A stretch of DNA of 36,580 bases, taken from positions 1-36,580 of the forward strand of contig JAGCFC010000121.1 in NCBI GenBank assembly GCA_017650325.1, written 5' to 3'. A program made the translations under genes and the position numbers. Source of the DNA: Salinivirgaceae bacterium (GTDB lineage Bacteria > Bacteroidota > Bacteroidia > Bacteroidales > SZUA-534). How positions within the stretch are numbered: the first letter of the stretch is position 1; each line of letters begins with the position of its first letter. The notes beneath the pieces were generated by a model. The model saw only the letters and a program-made list of their open reading frames with translations. It did not search any database and was not told where the DNA came from. Positions 16,794 through 25,100 of this stretch are shown here, piece by piece.

Positions 16794-17717
16794 TTAACCG
16801 AGTTTAAAACGTTCTAATTCGGACAATAACAACTCATATTGAACTTTTGTAATAGCTTCTGGCAATATGTCTCGTCGCATCCGAGGAAAAGTCTTATTAC
16901 CAACTTTATACGTATGTTTTGTTCTCAAAACAAATACATTATTATCATTTTCATTTGAAAAGTCGAATCCATAAAGTTGCAACTTGTTCATAAACGTCTC
17001 TCTTTGAACTGTGTTTGTCAACAAAGCAATAATATCATTAACAAGTTGATTGATTCTAATTCCATCAAAAGATGGACTCATTTTCTCCAATTCATAAACG
17101 ACTAAATAACCATCTATATCACTATCTAATTGTTCAATGGACGAGATACGGACTGTTTCTTTTCCAAAGTTGATAGTTTTAATTTCAAACCAATCCTTTT
17201 TATCAGAGAAATCTTTGTGTGTTTTCTCTGGTCCCATCCAACTCTGAAGAGCAGTATCAATACCTCTTTCTGGTATCATGTAATCTTTAAGGAATAGTAG
17301 TTCGCCTATTAATCCCATTATTTCTGCTTCGGCCATACGTGCATTATCCGGTCGGAAGAGTTGTCTCCATGAGTAATAACGAGAACGCAAAGTATGATAT
17401 GCCGTTTCGTCATCAGTTAATACTTTAACAGAATCAAAAAGATCCTGACAAAAAGTGCAAAAATACTCCAGTAAGTCATTATTCTCCAATGAGAAGCGTA
17501 AAGTTAACAAATCCTCGTCTGCATATTGTTCCACAGCAATGACATCTGAGCTGGAAATCCTAATCGGTTTATACTTCCCCCTAAAATCAAATGAATATCG
17601 AGCATCATCATCTCGGCCTATATATAAACTTAGATAACGATTTTCTCCAAAGCGAATAAAATTGCGACTTGGAAAATCACCACGGAATATCTTATATATT
17701 TCATTATTCCTCATCAT
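16794..17717 (-). CDS. DUF4420 PD-(D/E)XK-motif nuclease
   Basis: It is a predicted restriction nuclease of the Z1/MORC operon. The active-site pattern is E in MGLIGELLFLKDY, D in GPEKTHKDFSDKKDW and the E-x-K pair in WFEIKTINFG, followed by VRISSIEQLD. The frame is open to 17798, but that reading overlaps 95 nt of the Z1 gene; the paired ATGs at 17717 and 17714 give M(M)RNNEIYKIF and an overlap of about a dozen nt, which fits the tight spacing of this operon. The length from there is about 306 aa. Cleavage is presumably directed by the ATPases and blocked by the 5mC mark, by analogy with restriction systems. Confidence 0.85.
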   Translation of the reverse strand: MMRNNEIYKIFRGDFPSRNFIRFGENRYLSLYIGRDDDARYSFDFRGKYKPIRISSSDVIAVEQYADEDLLTLRFSLENNDLLEYFCTFCQDLFDSVKVLTDDETAYHTLRSRYYSWRQLFRPDNARMAEAEIMGLIGELLFLKDYMIPERGIDTALQSWMGPEKTHKDFSDKKDWFEIKTINFGKETVRISSIEQLDSDIDGYLVVYELEKMSPSFDGIRINQLVNDIIALLTNTVQRETFMNKLQLYGFDFSNENDNNVFVLRTKHTYKVGNKTFPRMRRDILPEAITKVQYELLLSELERFKLG

Positions 17718-20592
17718 CTTCCTCTTCGGGTTCTTCCCCCTCAATATTAAGTTGTTGAAAAATCTTGTTGACCTGATATTTAATAGCCTTACCTTCATCT
17801 TTTATGCCTGGAAAACCCGCAGCAAAAGCAACAATACTGTCTTTCCCCAATGCCTTTCTATAGTTTGTTAAATATGTTTTTTCTTCTTTAGTCTCGTTTT
17901 TGCTATTGTCTGGTTCTTGCGGTTTTATGAACATAATTATAAGAATCGGATTTCGTTTGGGAAGAAATCTAAAATAGGCTCTAACAGGAATTTCTCTTCC
18001 TTCTGTTTTTTCATCATCTTCTTTCCATAATTTTCGTTGCTCTAATTCTGCTTTTTTAATGTCTTCTTCAGAAAGCGCAAATTGCCCCTCCATATTTCCC
18101 GTTAAAACACGACGACGAGAACTAATCTGGATAATATTACGATTGGTGTCACAAATGGAACGTAACATGCATTTTATCGGAGGAAGGCCATCTATGTCAT
18201 ATGTTTCTTCGGATTTGCCACTTTCAAATACAATACTCCACCAATTCATTCCTTCAGTTTCTTCATTTTCCAAAAAATCAATAATATTTTTTGCGTCAAA
18301 CCGAGGATTGGCCATAGAGTATTTGATATCGCGTAAGAATTTAATTACAATGTCTTTGGGGACATCAGCGAAATAGCGAGAACTACCATCAGAATGGTCA
18401 TCCACGTTCTTATTAGCTTTTTTGTAATCAGCATATTTAAGTTTATAACCCTGACTGAAAAGATTGGCCACAAGCTCCCGTACTTTTTTTGTGTTGATTC
18501 TATTATGCTCGATGTTTGATGTTATATATGGAGTATCATAAATGTTGCCATAGAATGTTTCCATAACATCCTTACTTGCAGCTGTTCTCATTTTGTTAGA
18601 AGCTGTAATCTGCAACTCGTCGCAATTGTCTCGAACCTTAATGCCAAAATCTTTAGGAGTCAGCCTTTGGTCAAACATTTCACGAATGTCGTTTTTCAAC
18701 TCTGCCGATGCACGTGCAACTTCGGCATACCATAATGCACTGGTTTTGCTGGTCCATATTTGAAATATGTCCTCGTAACCTCCACGATAGCCAAACCAAC
18801 GCCCCATCTGCATCAAGACATCAAATGTGGCTGTATTACGATAAAAATAGCTAATCATTAAGCCCTCCAATGTCAAACCTCGTGAAAGAGCAAGTCCTCC
18901 TATGGCAATAACGCGCATATCAGGATTATCCTTATAATTCAGAGAATCACTTTGCTTAGAAGCATTAACCATCTTTATCTCAATCTTTTCCATCGCATTC
19001 AAAAGCATTGTTTTTTGCGAAACGCGTTCAAATGTTATATCTTCAACATTGCCAAAATGCTTTTCCCAAATAACTTGCAGTTCTTTATAAAGTGGTAAAT
19101 GTTTATTCTTACTATTGTCATCACTGAAATTCACACGTATGTCGTTGTAAATGTCTTCGAACCATTTAGCGACTTTTTCAGTAATAATTTTCTGAACGTG
19201 AATGAATCTTGACATATTCACCAACATGCTGCGTGGCTTATCTCCTTGGCCTCGCGCATCACGTATGACATTTGCCAAACAAAAACATATAACAGCTTCG
19301 CGAAGCGAATCAGGCAATATGCCGTTCCATTCTTTTTTGTGTTTATAGTAGAATTGACCAGAATTTAATACTTCGGGGCAGTTTTGGCTAAGTTCTCGAT
19401 ATTCATCAGATGTGTAATCTGGCTCTGTCAAATCATTAATGTAACGCAGATTCCCATAAAATTGTCCTTCTGGGAAAAATATTTTATCTGCTCCGACATA
19501 ATTAGATGGAGCTTCTAACGCATAAATAAAATGTTCAGGAAAAAGGTCTGCATGCTGCATGTCATTTACTGAATCCGGATCAATGAATACATTCGCAAAA
19601 GGTGTAGCTGTAAATCCCACATAAGTAGCATTCTTGAATAGATTGCATATTTTGCGGATTATATTGTTTGTTTTGGTCGGATTGGTTTCTTCTTTCCTTG
19701 TATTTACAGACGCATTATCAGCTTCGTCATCAACAAGCAACATTGGGACATCTACATAGCCTTTAACGGGATCAATATTCTGTTCCTTCAACCAATTGTA
19801 TAGTCTTTCCAAAACAGATACGTTTTTCTTCACTACAAAAAGTACCAATGAGTTACTGGCCAACGACATTGTTATCTTGTTGCAATTACCAACAAAATCA
19901 TTCCATGTGGATGTAACAGATGTTGCCTTGATAGGCTTGTTATCTAATCCTACGCCAACTCGTGGATATTTATCAAAATTACCTTCCTTTTTTAAAGTGA
20001 TTCCAACAATACCTTCATCAATTCTCACTTGAGTTTGTTGCCGAAGACTTTCTGTTATGCCAGCCAGTAGAATAACGACCTTATAACCAGCATCTGCCGC
20101 TTTACAAATCAATCCTGTATATGTGGCGGTTTTACCAGATTGAACATCTCCGATAATAAGCCCCCGACGAAGACGTTTCCCTTCAAACTTTTCATTAGGG
20201 TTTCCCAAACAGTTCATGATGTCAGGCAACGTATCGTCTTCCAATCGGTTGATGCTTGCTCGACTAATAGTTGTATTGTTGATGAGATGATTCTTGTAAC
20301 GAGGCCAAAAGAATGCATCGCTAATATTCATATTGGAATACCAATCGCGACTTTCATCATAATTGTTGTATATGGCATGACCTTTAGGATGAACAATCTT
20401 GAATTCATATTCGATATCTACAAATAATCTATCTCTTGTTTCTTTATCACAAGGCAACTGTGAGATTTTTATGGCATCATCAATGAATGAGTCAATATCC
20501 TCTAATTTTAGTTCTTTACCACTAATCTTTGCGACATCAATTAAATTCTTGACTATTTGTCCAAGCAAACTATATGATTTTTCGTCTATCAT
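17704..20592 (-). CDS. Z1-domain P-loop ATPase
   Basis: This 962-aa ATPase has a helicase-like core. Walker A is GDVQSGKT at 148-155 and Walker B is LLVDDEAD at 285-292. The late motif RVIAIGGLALSRGLTLEGL, followed by LMQMGRWFGYRGGYED with its arginine fingers, corresponds to the end of a superfamily 2-like motor and is characteristic of Z1 proteins. The C-terminus is acidic. Its ATG overlaps the GHKL ATPase stop by 4 nt, and its own end overlaps the DUF4420 gene. It probably translocates or remodels DNA to license cleavage; that role is inferred from its consistent pairing with MORC-like ATPases and nucleases. Confidence 0.93.
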   Translation of the reverse strand: MIDEKSYSLLGQIVKNLIDVAKISGKELKLEDIDSFIDDAIKISQLPCDKETRDRLFVDIEYEFKIVHPKGHAIYNNYDESRDWYSNMNISDAFFWPRYKNHLINNTTISRASINRLEDDTLPDIMNCLGNPNEKFEGKRLRRGLIIGDVQSGKTATYTGLICKAADAGYKVVILLAGITESLRQQTQVRIDEGIVGITLKKEGNFDKYPRVGVGLDNKPIKATSVTSTWNDFVGNCNKITMSLASNSLVLFVVKKNVSVLERLYNWLKEQNIDPVKGYVDVPMLLVDDEADNASVNTRKEETNPTKTNNIIRKICNLFKNATYVGFTATPFANVFIDPDSVNDMQHADLFPEHFIYALEAPSNYVGADKIFFPEGQFYGNLRYINDLTEPDYTSDEYRELSQNCPEVLNSGQFYYKHKKEWNGILPDSLREAVICFCLANVIRDARGQGDKPRSMLVNMSRFIHVQKIITEKVAKWFEDIYNDIRVNFSDDNSKNKHLPLYKELQVIWEKHFGNVEDITFERVSQKTMLLNAMEKIEIKMVNASKQSDSLNYKDNPDMRVIAIGGLALSRGLTLEGLMISYFYRNTATFDVLMQMGRWFGYRGGYEDIFQIWTSKTSALWYAEVARASAELKNDIREMFDQRLTPKDFGIKVRDNCDELQITASNKMRTAASKDVMETFYGNIYDTPYITSNIEHNRINTKKVRELVANLFSQGYKLKYADYKKANKNVDDHSDGSSRYFADVPKDIVIKFLRDIKYSMANPRFDAKNIIDFLENEETEGMNWWSIVFESGKSEETYDIDGLPPIKCMLRSICDTNRNIIQISSRRRVLTGNMEGQFALSEEDIKKAELEQRKLWKEDDEKTEGREIPVRAYFRFLPKRNPILIIMFIKPQEPDNSKNETKEEKTYLTNYRKALGKDSIVAFAAGFPGIKDEGKAIKYQVNKIFQQLNIEGEEPEEEDDEE

Positions 20593-22094
20593 GATGACAT
20601 AAAATATTGAAGGAGTTTTGTTTTAACATCTGGATAATTACAAAGTGGCTCGGATTTCATTATCTCTTCGATGATTGTTTCTGCGCCATCATTGCGCACT
20701 TGCATCAAAGCAGAGACTAATGATACCCCGATTTGGTATACATCGTCCACGCGGTTGTCCGTATTGTCCTCTAGAGCAATCGCTTCATTACTTTTGTCAA
20801 TGTATAATTGCTGAATAGGAATATTTTTCTCGATTTCTGACAAGAGCATTTCCAAATAACCATAATCCTCATCACTCATTTTGTCACGGACAAATTGGAA
20901 AAGTTTGCTTTCTCGATTAATCTGATAAAAGAACGTGTTATTCCGACCTTCTTTACGATCCCATATATAATCTATGTCATCGTTAATCTTTTTAGAACGC
21001 CCTCTGTAGTTTTGTTGACGAGTAGAAAATTCCAAAGCTTCTTCAATTGCTTTCTTTAGCCTATTAAGAATTTGTTTGGGAATAGATGCTTGTTGCTTTT
21101 TAATATCAATCGACCAAATATCATCGAGCGAATTAGGAATGTCAACTCGAATACGGACATTCTTGGTTAATTCTGCAGGTTGCTTTATTCCAAACCATTT
21201 CCCCCAAATAATCAATCTTTTATTTCTGTAGATATAAAAGCCTTGCTTAGAACGCATATTATCTAAGCCTCCCACGAGTCGCTTATCTTTAGTGCTTAAT
21301 TCAGTTGCAAACGGCAGAATAAATGGACGAACGTGAATATAACGTTCAATTCCATCACTATCTTTTACGTCTAATATGATTTCTTTCTTGCGCGTTGTCT
21401 TTGGATGTAATTCAAGGAATGGGTCTAAAGGCTTTATATCTAACTTATTAATGAAAATATGTAATCGTGCATTACCCGTTTCGGAAATGAAGCGATGAAA
21501 AATAAGTGACAATGAATTTTCCAAAGACAAGCAATACTCTTTTAATGTTGAAAATACTTGTCCTCCACTTGATTTTGATATTACATCAAAGTCTTGCCAT
21601 ACTACCAATGTCCCTTTTTTCTGTGATTTAAGGTTTTCAATATATGGGAGAGCATCTATTTCGGATTCATTGAGTTCTTGAATCGTCCAATCCTGTGTTT
21701 CAAGAATATGTTTGTAATCCCAAGTATAGCTATTAAGTGATTTGCCATCGAAACTGATTACAGTCAAACATCGACATTGCGACAATGAGGCAGATTTCAT
21801 CCCCATTCCGAATCGGCCTAAATCATCTTCGTTACGTTCTTCATCAGCAGAGTTACTTCCATATCTCATCGCTTCAAATAACACGTCAGCGGACATTCCA
21901 TCTCCATCATCAAGAATACCCAGAGCCAATTCATCCATTGGACTTGTTGGAAATAAGATATGAACGTTTTGCGCATGTGCACTAATACTATTATCAATCA
22001 CATCAGCCACGGCGGACTCAAAAGAATAGCCCATTGACCGAAGTGATTTCATAAGTGTTGAAGCCTTCGGAATGTGTATTTTATCAGTGCTCAT
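20589..22094 (-). CDS. MORC/MutL-like GHKL ATPase
   Basis: It is a 501-aa Bergerat-fold ATPase. The N-box AVADVIDNSISA has D31 where most family members have Glu, and N35. The G1 box is LDDGDGMS (61-68), and LGRFGMGMKSASLS (92-105) is the G2 lid. These match MORC-type proteins found in predicted prokaryotic restriction systems more than DNA repair MutL. ATP-driven dimer clamping on DNA is the known behaviour of the fold. The start overlaps the methyltransferase stop by 11 nt. The C-terminal 250 residues do not show a motif I can name. Confidence 0.88.
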   Translation of the reverse strand: MSTDKIHIPKASTLMKSLRSMGYSFESAVADVIDNSISAHAQNVHILFPTSPMDELALGILDDGDGMSADVLFEAMRYGSNSADEERNEDDLGRFGMGMKSASLSQCRCLTVISFDGKSLNSYTWDYKHILETQDWTIQELNESEIDALPYIENLKSQKKGTLVVWQDFDVISKSSGGQVFSTLKEYCLSLENSLSLIFHRFISETGNARLHIFINKLDIKPLDPFLELHPKTTRKKEIILDVKDSDGIERYIHVRPFILPFATELSTKDKRLVGGLDNMRSKQGFYIYRNKRLIIWGKWFGIKQPAELTKNVRIRVDIPNSLDDIWSIDIKKQQASIPKQILNRLKKAIEEALEFSTRQQNYRGRSKKINDDIDYIWDRKEGRNNTFFYQINRESKLFQFVRDKMSDEDYGYLEMLLSEIEKNIPIQQLYIDKSNEAIALEDNTDNRVDDVYQIGVSLVSALMQVRNDGAETIIEEIMKSEPLCNYPDVKTKLLQYFMSS

Positions 22095-23163
22095 GCTCTT
22101 TCGTCAGTTTTACTATTTGCTGAAATACTGCCTTTGATAGTAGCGGAGGCACTGCATTCCCGATTTGTTGCTGAATGTGCGTTAATGTACCATCAAATAC
22201 AAATGAATCAGGGAAGCTTTGAAGGCGGGCTGCTTCTCTTACAGAAATACCCCTATCTTCCCATGGGTGTATCAACATACTTTTTCTATAATTGGAAATC
22301 ACAACTGATGGTTGATCCTCCCTTAAGCGTTTATAAATGCCACTATGGCAACGATTTTTATCCGCATAGTTTTGCATTAAAGAATCTGGTATCGCACGCC
22401 AGTTTTGCCCCTGTCCAATATATTTATATCGCTCTATTACCAAATCATTATTTCGTGAAACAAAGTTTTGACGTGCCTTATCAGACCCCTTTCGCATTAA
22501 CCTTGCGTATTCGCTGGCATCTTTAAAAGATTGAGTGTATGAAGCTTCTTCCAATAATTCTCCATTTTTTAATGATGGCAAATCACTTATTGCTTCTTTT
22601 ACTGAAATTTTAGATGGATATTTTTCGGGGAATTTGTAGTCAATTCCTAATCTATTACCAACCAAAAAGAACCGATTTCGATTTTGAGGAACACCGTAAT
22701 CAGAAGCCCAAAGTATATCTGATGTGATGTTGTCGTATCCTTTAATGGCGCGAAACTGATCTTCAATCATTGTACGAGTTTTACCCTCGTTTATATTCGT
22801 TATTCCCCATACATTTTCAAGAACGAACCATTCGGGTCTGATTTCTTTAACAAAGCGGACAAATTCTTGAAATAAGAAATTCTTCGCGTTTTCCATGTTG
22901 CGTGTTCTTGTATTTGATAACGAAAATCCTTGACATGGAGGGCCTCCCATTATTACAAAGACCGTTTTCTTGTCGTTTAATAATGCTTTGGGTTCTATAT
23001 CTTTAATATCACATTGTAGTACATTCGCATCCTTATGATTTCGTTTAAAAGTTTTTGCCGCATTTGGATCAATTTCTATGGCATCACTTATATTTATTCC
23101 AGCCATTTCTGCACCTAAACTTAAACCTCCTGCACCAGAAAATATGTCTATTCCGTATAACAT
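22084..23163 (-). CDS. C5-cytosine DNA methyltransferase
   Basis: It methylates cytosine in a specific DNA site, presumably to mark self DNA for the operon. The ten-motif order is present: DIFSGAGGLSLG (I, 6-17), GGPPCQGFS with catalytic C77 (IV), PEWFVLENV (VI), YGVPQNRNRFF with RxR (VIII), and RLQSFPDSF plus QQIGNAVPP at the end (IX-X). At 359 aa it is a full-length monospecific enzyme with a modest target-recognition region. It is the first gene of the five-gene minus-strand operon. Its upstream region carries repeated ACAAGT half-sites and no recognised controller gene. Confidence 0.95.
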   Translation of the reverse strand: MLYGIDIFSGAGGLSLGAEMAGINISDAIEIDPNAAKTFKRNHKDANVLQCDIKDIEPKALLNDKKTVFVIMGGPPCQGFSLSNTRTRNMENAKNFLFQEFVRFVKEIRPEWFVLENVWGITNINEGKTRTMIEDQFRAIKGYDNITSDILWASDYGVPQNRNRFFLVGNRLGIDYKFPEKYPSKISVKEAISDLPSLKNGELLEEASYTQSFKDASEYARLMRKGSDKARQNFVSRNNDLVIERYKYIGQGQNWRAIPDSLMQNYADKNRCHSGIYKRLREDQPSVVISNYRKSMLIHPWEDRGISVREAARLQSFPDSFVFDGTLTHIQQQIGNAVPPLLSKAVFQQIVKLTKEHEH

Positions 23164-23575
23164 TTTATTAATCTTTAAGTATTTGCTTTCCTCATTTCAT
23201 AAAGTCAAAAAAAAGCTTCTGTTGACACTTTAATGTATGTAACTGCCACAAGTGCTAAAATGGCACAAGTGGCGAAAAACAAATGTAGGGAAATTTGGTA
23301 AAGATTGTAGTGTCGGCGTTTTTTATTCAAGTGACAGTTTTCCATTTTTTTACCGAACTTGTCCTATACTTGTCTTGTCAGATTGTCAAATCGTGCAGTT
23401 GGCAACAGCACAAATAATCAGTTTTTCATAGAAAAGTGTCATCAAAAAAGGCCATCCTTAACCAACGGTTTATTTTACTGACAATCGAAACAGTTACGCA
23501 TTTCTATTGTACCATTTGAAAATTTTTTGTTGTGCCATAGCCGACAGACAAGCCCAGCAAAATCAAAAAATCATA
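23164..23575. other. 412-bp intergenic region upstream of the methyltransferase operon
   Basis: Near the operon start are CACAAGTG direct repeats at 23247-23254 and 23264-23271, and inverted-sense ACTTGTC repeats at 23357-23363 and 23368-23374. These are possible operator half-sites, though no regulator gene is seen. At 23419-23458 is a partial copy of the terminator element found at 25036 and 26623. At 23478-23538 is a relic of the upstream region of the second DUF4143 gene. No ORF was identified. Confidence 0.55.
23478..23538 (-). repeat. Relic of a DUF4143-type upstream repeat region
   Basis: It aligns without gaps to 26425-26485 upstream of the DUF4143 gene at 25101-26369, with nine mismatches over 61 bp by eye. 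No gene follows it; about 20 bp further on the minus strand comes a partial copy of the shared terminator. This looks like a cassette whose coding part has been lost. Confidence 0.65.
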
Positions 23576-24886
23576 TTACCTTTTCTGTCGTTTAACGTAA
23601 CTTTCTGTTGCATAAAGCGGAATATTTTCCATCCATTGCTGGTCGATGTATGGTTTCATTGAGATGCGCAAGGCTTTGAGCGATTTATCTCTAAACTCTT
23701 GATTTATAAAGGTTGATAGCGATTTACTCTTTACATTTTCCTCGGCTTTCACTTCAACAGGCACAACCCGTTCGGCTGTTTGGTATAGAAAATCAACTTC
23801 CATTGTCGATTTATCTTTGGAATAATAGTAAACAGTCTGTCCGTCAACCGATTTAAGTTGTTGAAGAACAAAGTTTTCCGAGAACGCACCTTTGAACTCC
23901 ACGAACGCATTCTCCCCCAATAGCATCGAATTCGGACTGGTTTCGGCCATACACGCCAGCAATCCGCAATCGAACAGATAGAGTTTGAAAGCATCGTGGT
24001 CGGCGTAGAATTTCAGCGGTAGCGATGGCTCTCGCACACGCTCCACCTTATAGACAAGCCCCGCATCGACAAGCCATTGTATGGAATCCTCGTAGGTAGC
24101 CGCCCTTGCTCCCTTACGGACCGCCCCGAAAATGAATTTCTTGTTCTCGCGGGCCAATTGGGCTGGTATGCTGTTCCAAACTTGATGGATGTTAACAGCC
24201 TGTGTTTTAGTATGTTTGGCGATATCACGCTCGTATGCGTCGAGAATCTCACTCTGAACGGCACGCACTTTTGCCACATCGCCAGTCTCGATGTATGTTT
24301 TTACGGCTTCGGGCATTCCGCCTGTGAAGTAATATTGCCGAAGCAACTCTGTAAAATCCTCATTCATAGCCTTCATCGAGTCCCATTGCAACTGGTTGAG
24401 CACTTCAACCAAACCATTCCGATTTTTTGCCATCAGAAATTCCAAAAAGGTCATCGGGAACATTTTCAGTGTATTAACCTTGCCAACTGGATACGACTCA
24501 TCGCTGCGCAACGAGATACCCAATAGTGAACCCGCCGCCACTACGTGAAGCAGTGGCATATCCTCACAAAAATATTTCAGCGAGGCAATACCGTTATGGA
24601 CCTCTTGAATCTCGTCGAACACCAACAATGTTTGGCCTGGCACTATGTGTGTGTCATAGAAACGCTCCAGTTCGGTAACGATTCTTTCTGTCATTAAATC
24701 ACGGAACAAATTGTTAGTGAACTCGTTTTGATGGCAATTCACATACACCACGTTCTTAAATTCCTGTGCGCCGAAATCCTTCAGGATATATGTTTTTCCA
24801 ACCTGACGGGCCCCCAACAATATTAAGGGCTTTCTGTCCGCCGAGTCCCTCCAAGCAACCAAATCATTGTAAATGAAACGTTTCAT
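23576..24886 (-). CDS. ATP-binding protein with C-terminal DUF4143
   Basis: This 436-aa protein is of the AAA_14/DUF4143 type common in Bacteroidota. The Walker A is GARQVGKT (25-32), and Walker B is LLVFDEIQEV (87-96) with D91-E92. AAGSLLGISLRSDES is a sensor-like region. The C-terminal DUF4143 portion includes EFKGAFSENFVLQQL and a nuclease-like acidic/Lys segment, STMEVDFLYQ followed by VPVEVKAEE, reminiscent of a PD-(D/E)XK core (D..ExK). The function of the family is not established. A triple 32-bp repeat lies just upstream. It is probably not part of the methyltransferase operon because 412 bp separate them. Confidence 0.87.
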   Translation of the reverse strand: MKRFIYNDLVAWRDSADRKPLILLGARQVGKTYILKDFGAQEFKNVVYVNCHQNEFTNNLFRDLMTERIVTELERFYDTHIVPGQTLLVFDEIQEVHNGIASLKYFCEDMPLLHVVAAGSLLGISLRSDESYPVGKVNTLKMFPMTFLEFLMAKNRNGLVEVLNQLQWDSMKAMNEDFTELLRQYYFTGGMPEAVKTYIETGDVAKVRAVQSEILDAYERDIAKHTKTQAVNIHQVWNSIPAQLARENKKFIFGAVRKGARAATYEDSIQWLVDAGLVYKVERVREPSLPLKFYADHDAFKLYLFDCGLLACMAETSPNSMLLGENAFVEFKGAFSENFVLQQLKSVDGQTVYYYSKDKSTMEVDFLYQTAERVVPVEVKAEENVKSKSLSTFINQEFRDKSLKALRISMKPYIDQQWMENIPLYATESYVKRQKR

Positions 24887-24911
24887 TGTAATTCAGATAT
24901 AATTGTTTATA

Positions 24912-24919
24912 CAAAATTA
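24912..24919 (-). promoter_or_regulatory. Predicted -7 box of the first DUF4143 gene
   Basis: On the minus strand the box reads TAATTTTG, a match to TAnnTTTG, ending 25 nt before the start codon. A TTTG from the neighbouring 32-bp repeat lies 22 nt upstream and could serve as -33. The promoter is therefore partly made of the repeat. Confidence 0.55.
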
Positions 24920-25000
24920 CACTTTTTCGGGGGAATAATTACAAAAACTTACACTTTTTCGGGGGAATAATTTCAAAAATTTACACTTTTTCGGGGGAAT
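24919..25000 (-). repeat. Three tandem copies of a 32-bp-spaced element
   Basis: The 18-nt core acactttttcgggggaat occurs at 24919, 24951 and 24983, at exact 32-nt intervals. A degenerate single copy lies near 26571-26592 upstream of the other DUF4143 gene. A 32-bp period places copies about three helical turns apart, on the same DNA face, as expected for cooperative protein binding. Confidence 0.85.
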
Positions 25001-25035
25001 GAAAGATACCCACTGTGTGTGAAATCGTTTTTTAG

Positions 25036-25098
25036 CAGTTTTATTCAGATTAGTCTTGTGGCAAACAAAAAAGGCCATCCTCAACGGATAGCCTTTTT
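25036..25098 (-). terminator. Terminator of the second DUF4143 gene, repeated element copy
   Basis: On the minus strand an imperfect hairpin (aaaggctatcc, ggatggccttt) is followed by a T run, directly after the stop of the gene at 25101. The surrounding 63 bp are nearly identical to 26623-26683, with a partial copy at 23419-23458. Confidence 0.75.
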
Positions 25099-25100
25099 AA

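Noticed and set aside
17718-17798. Longer DUF4420 reading from ATG 17798
   Set aside because: It would overlap the Z1 gene by 95 nt, while paired ATGs at 17717/17714 fit the operon's habit of short overlaps, and the added residues do not look like part of the domain.
14672-23163. BREX or DISARM system
   Set aside because: There is no PglZ, BrxC or BrxL-like gene, and no DrmA/DrmB or SNF2-type helicase; the gene set is MORC-type ATPase, Z1, DUF4420, AIPR and a 5mC methyltransferase.
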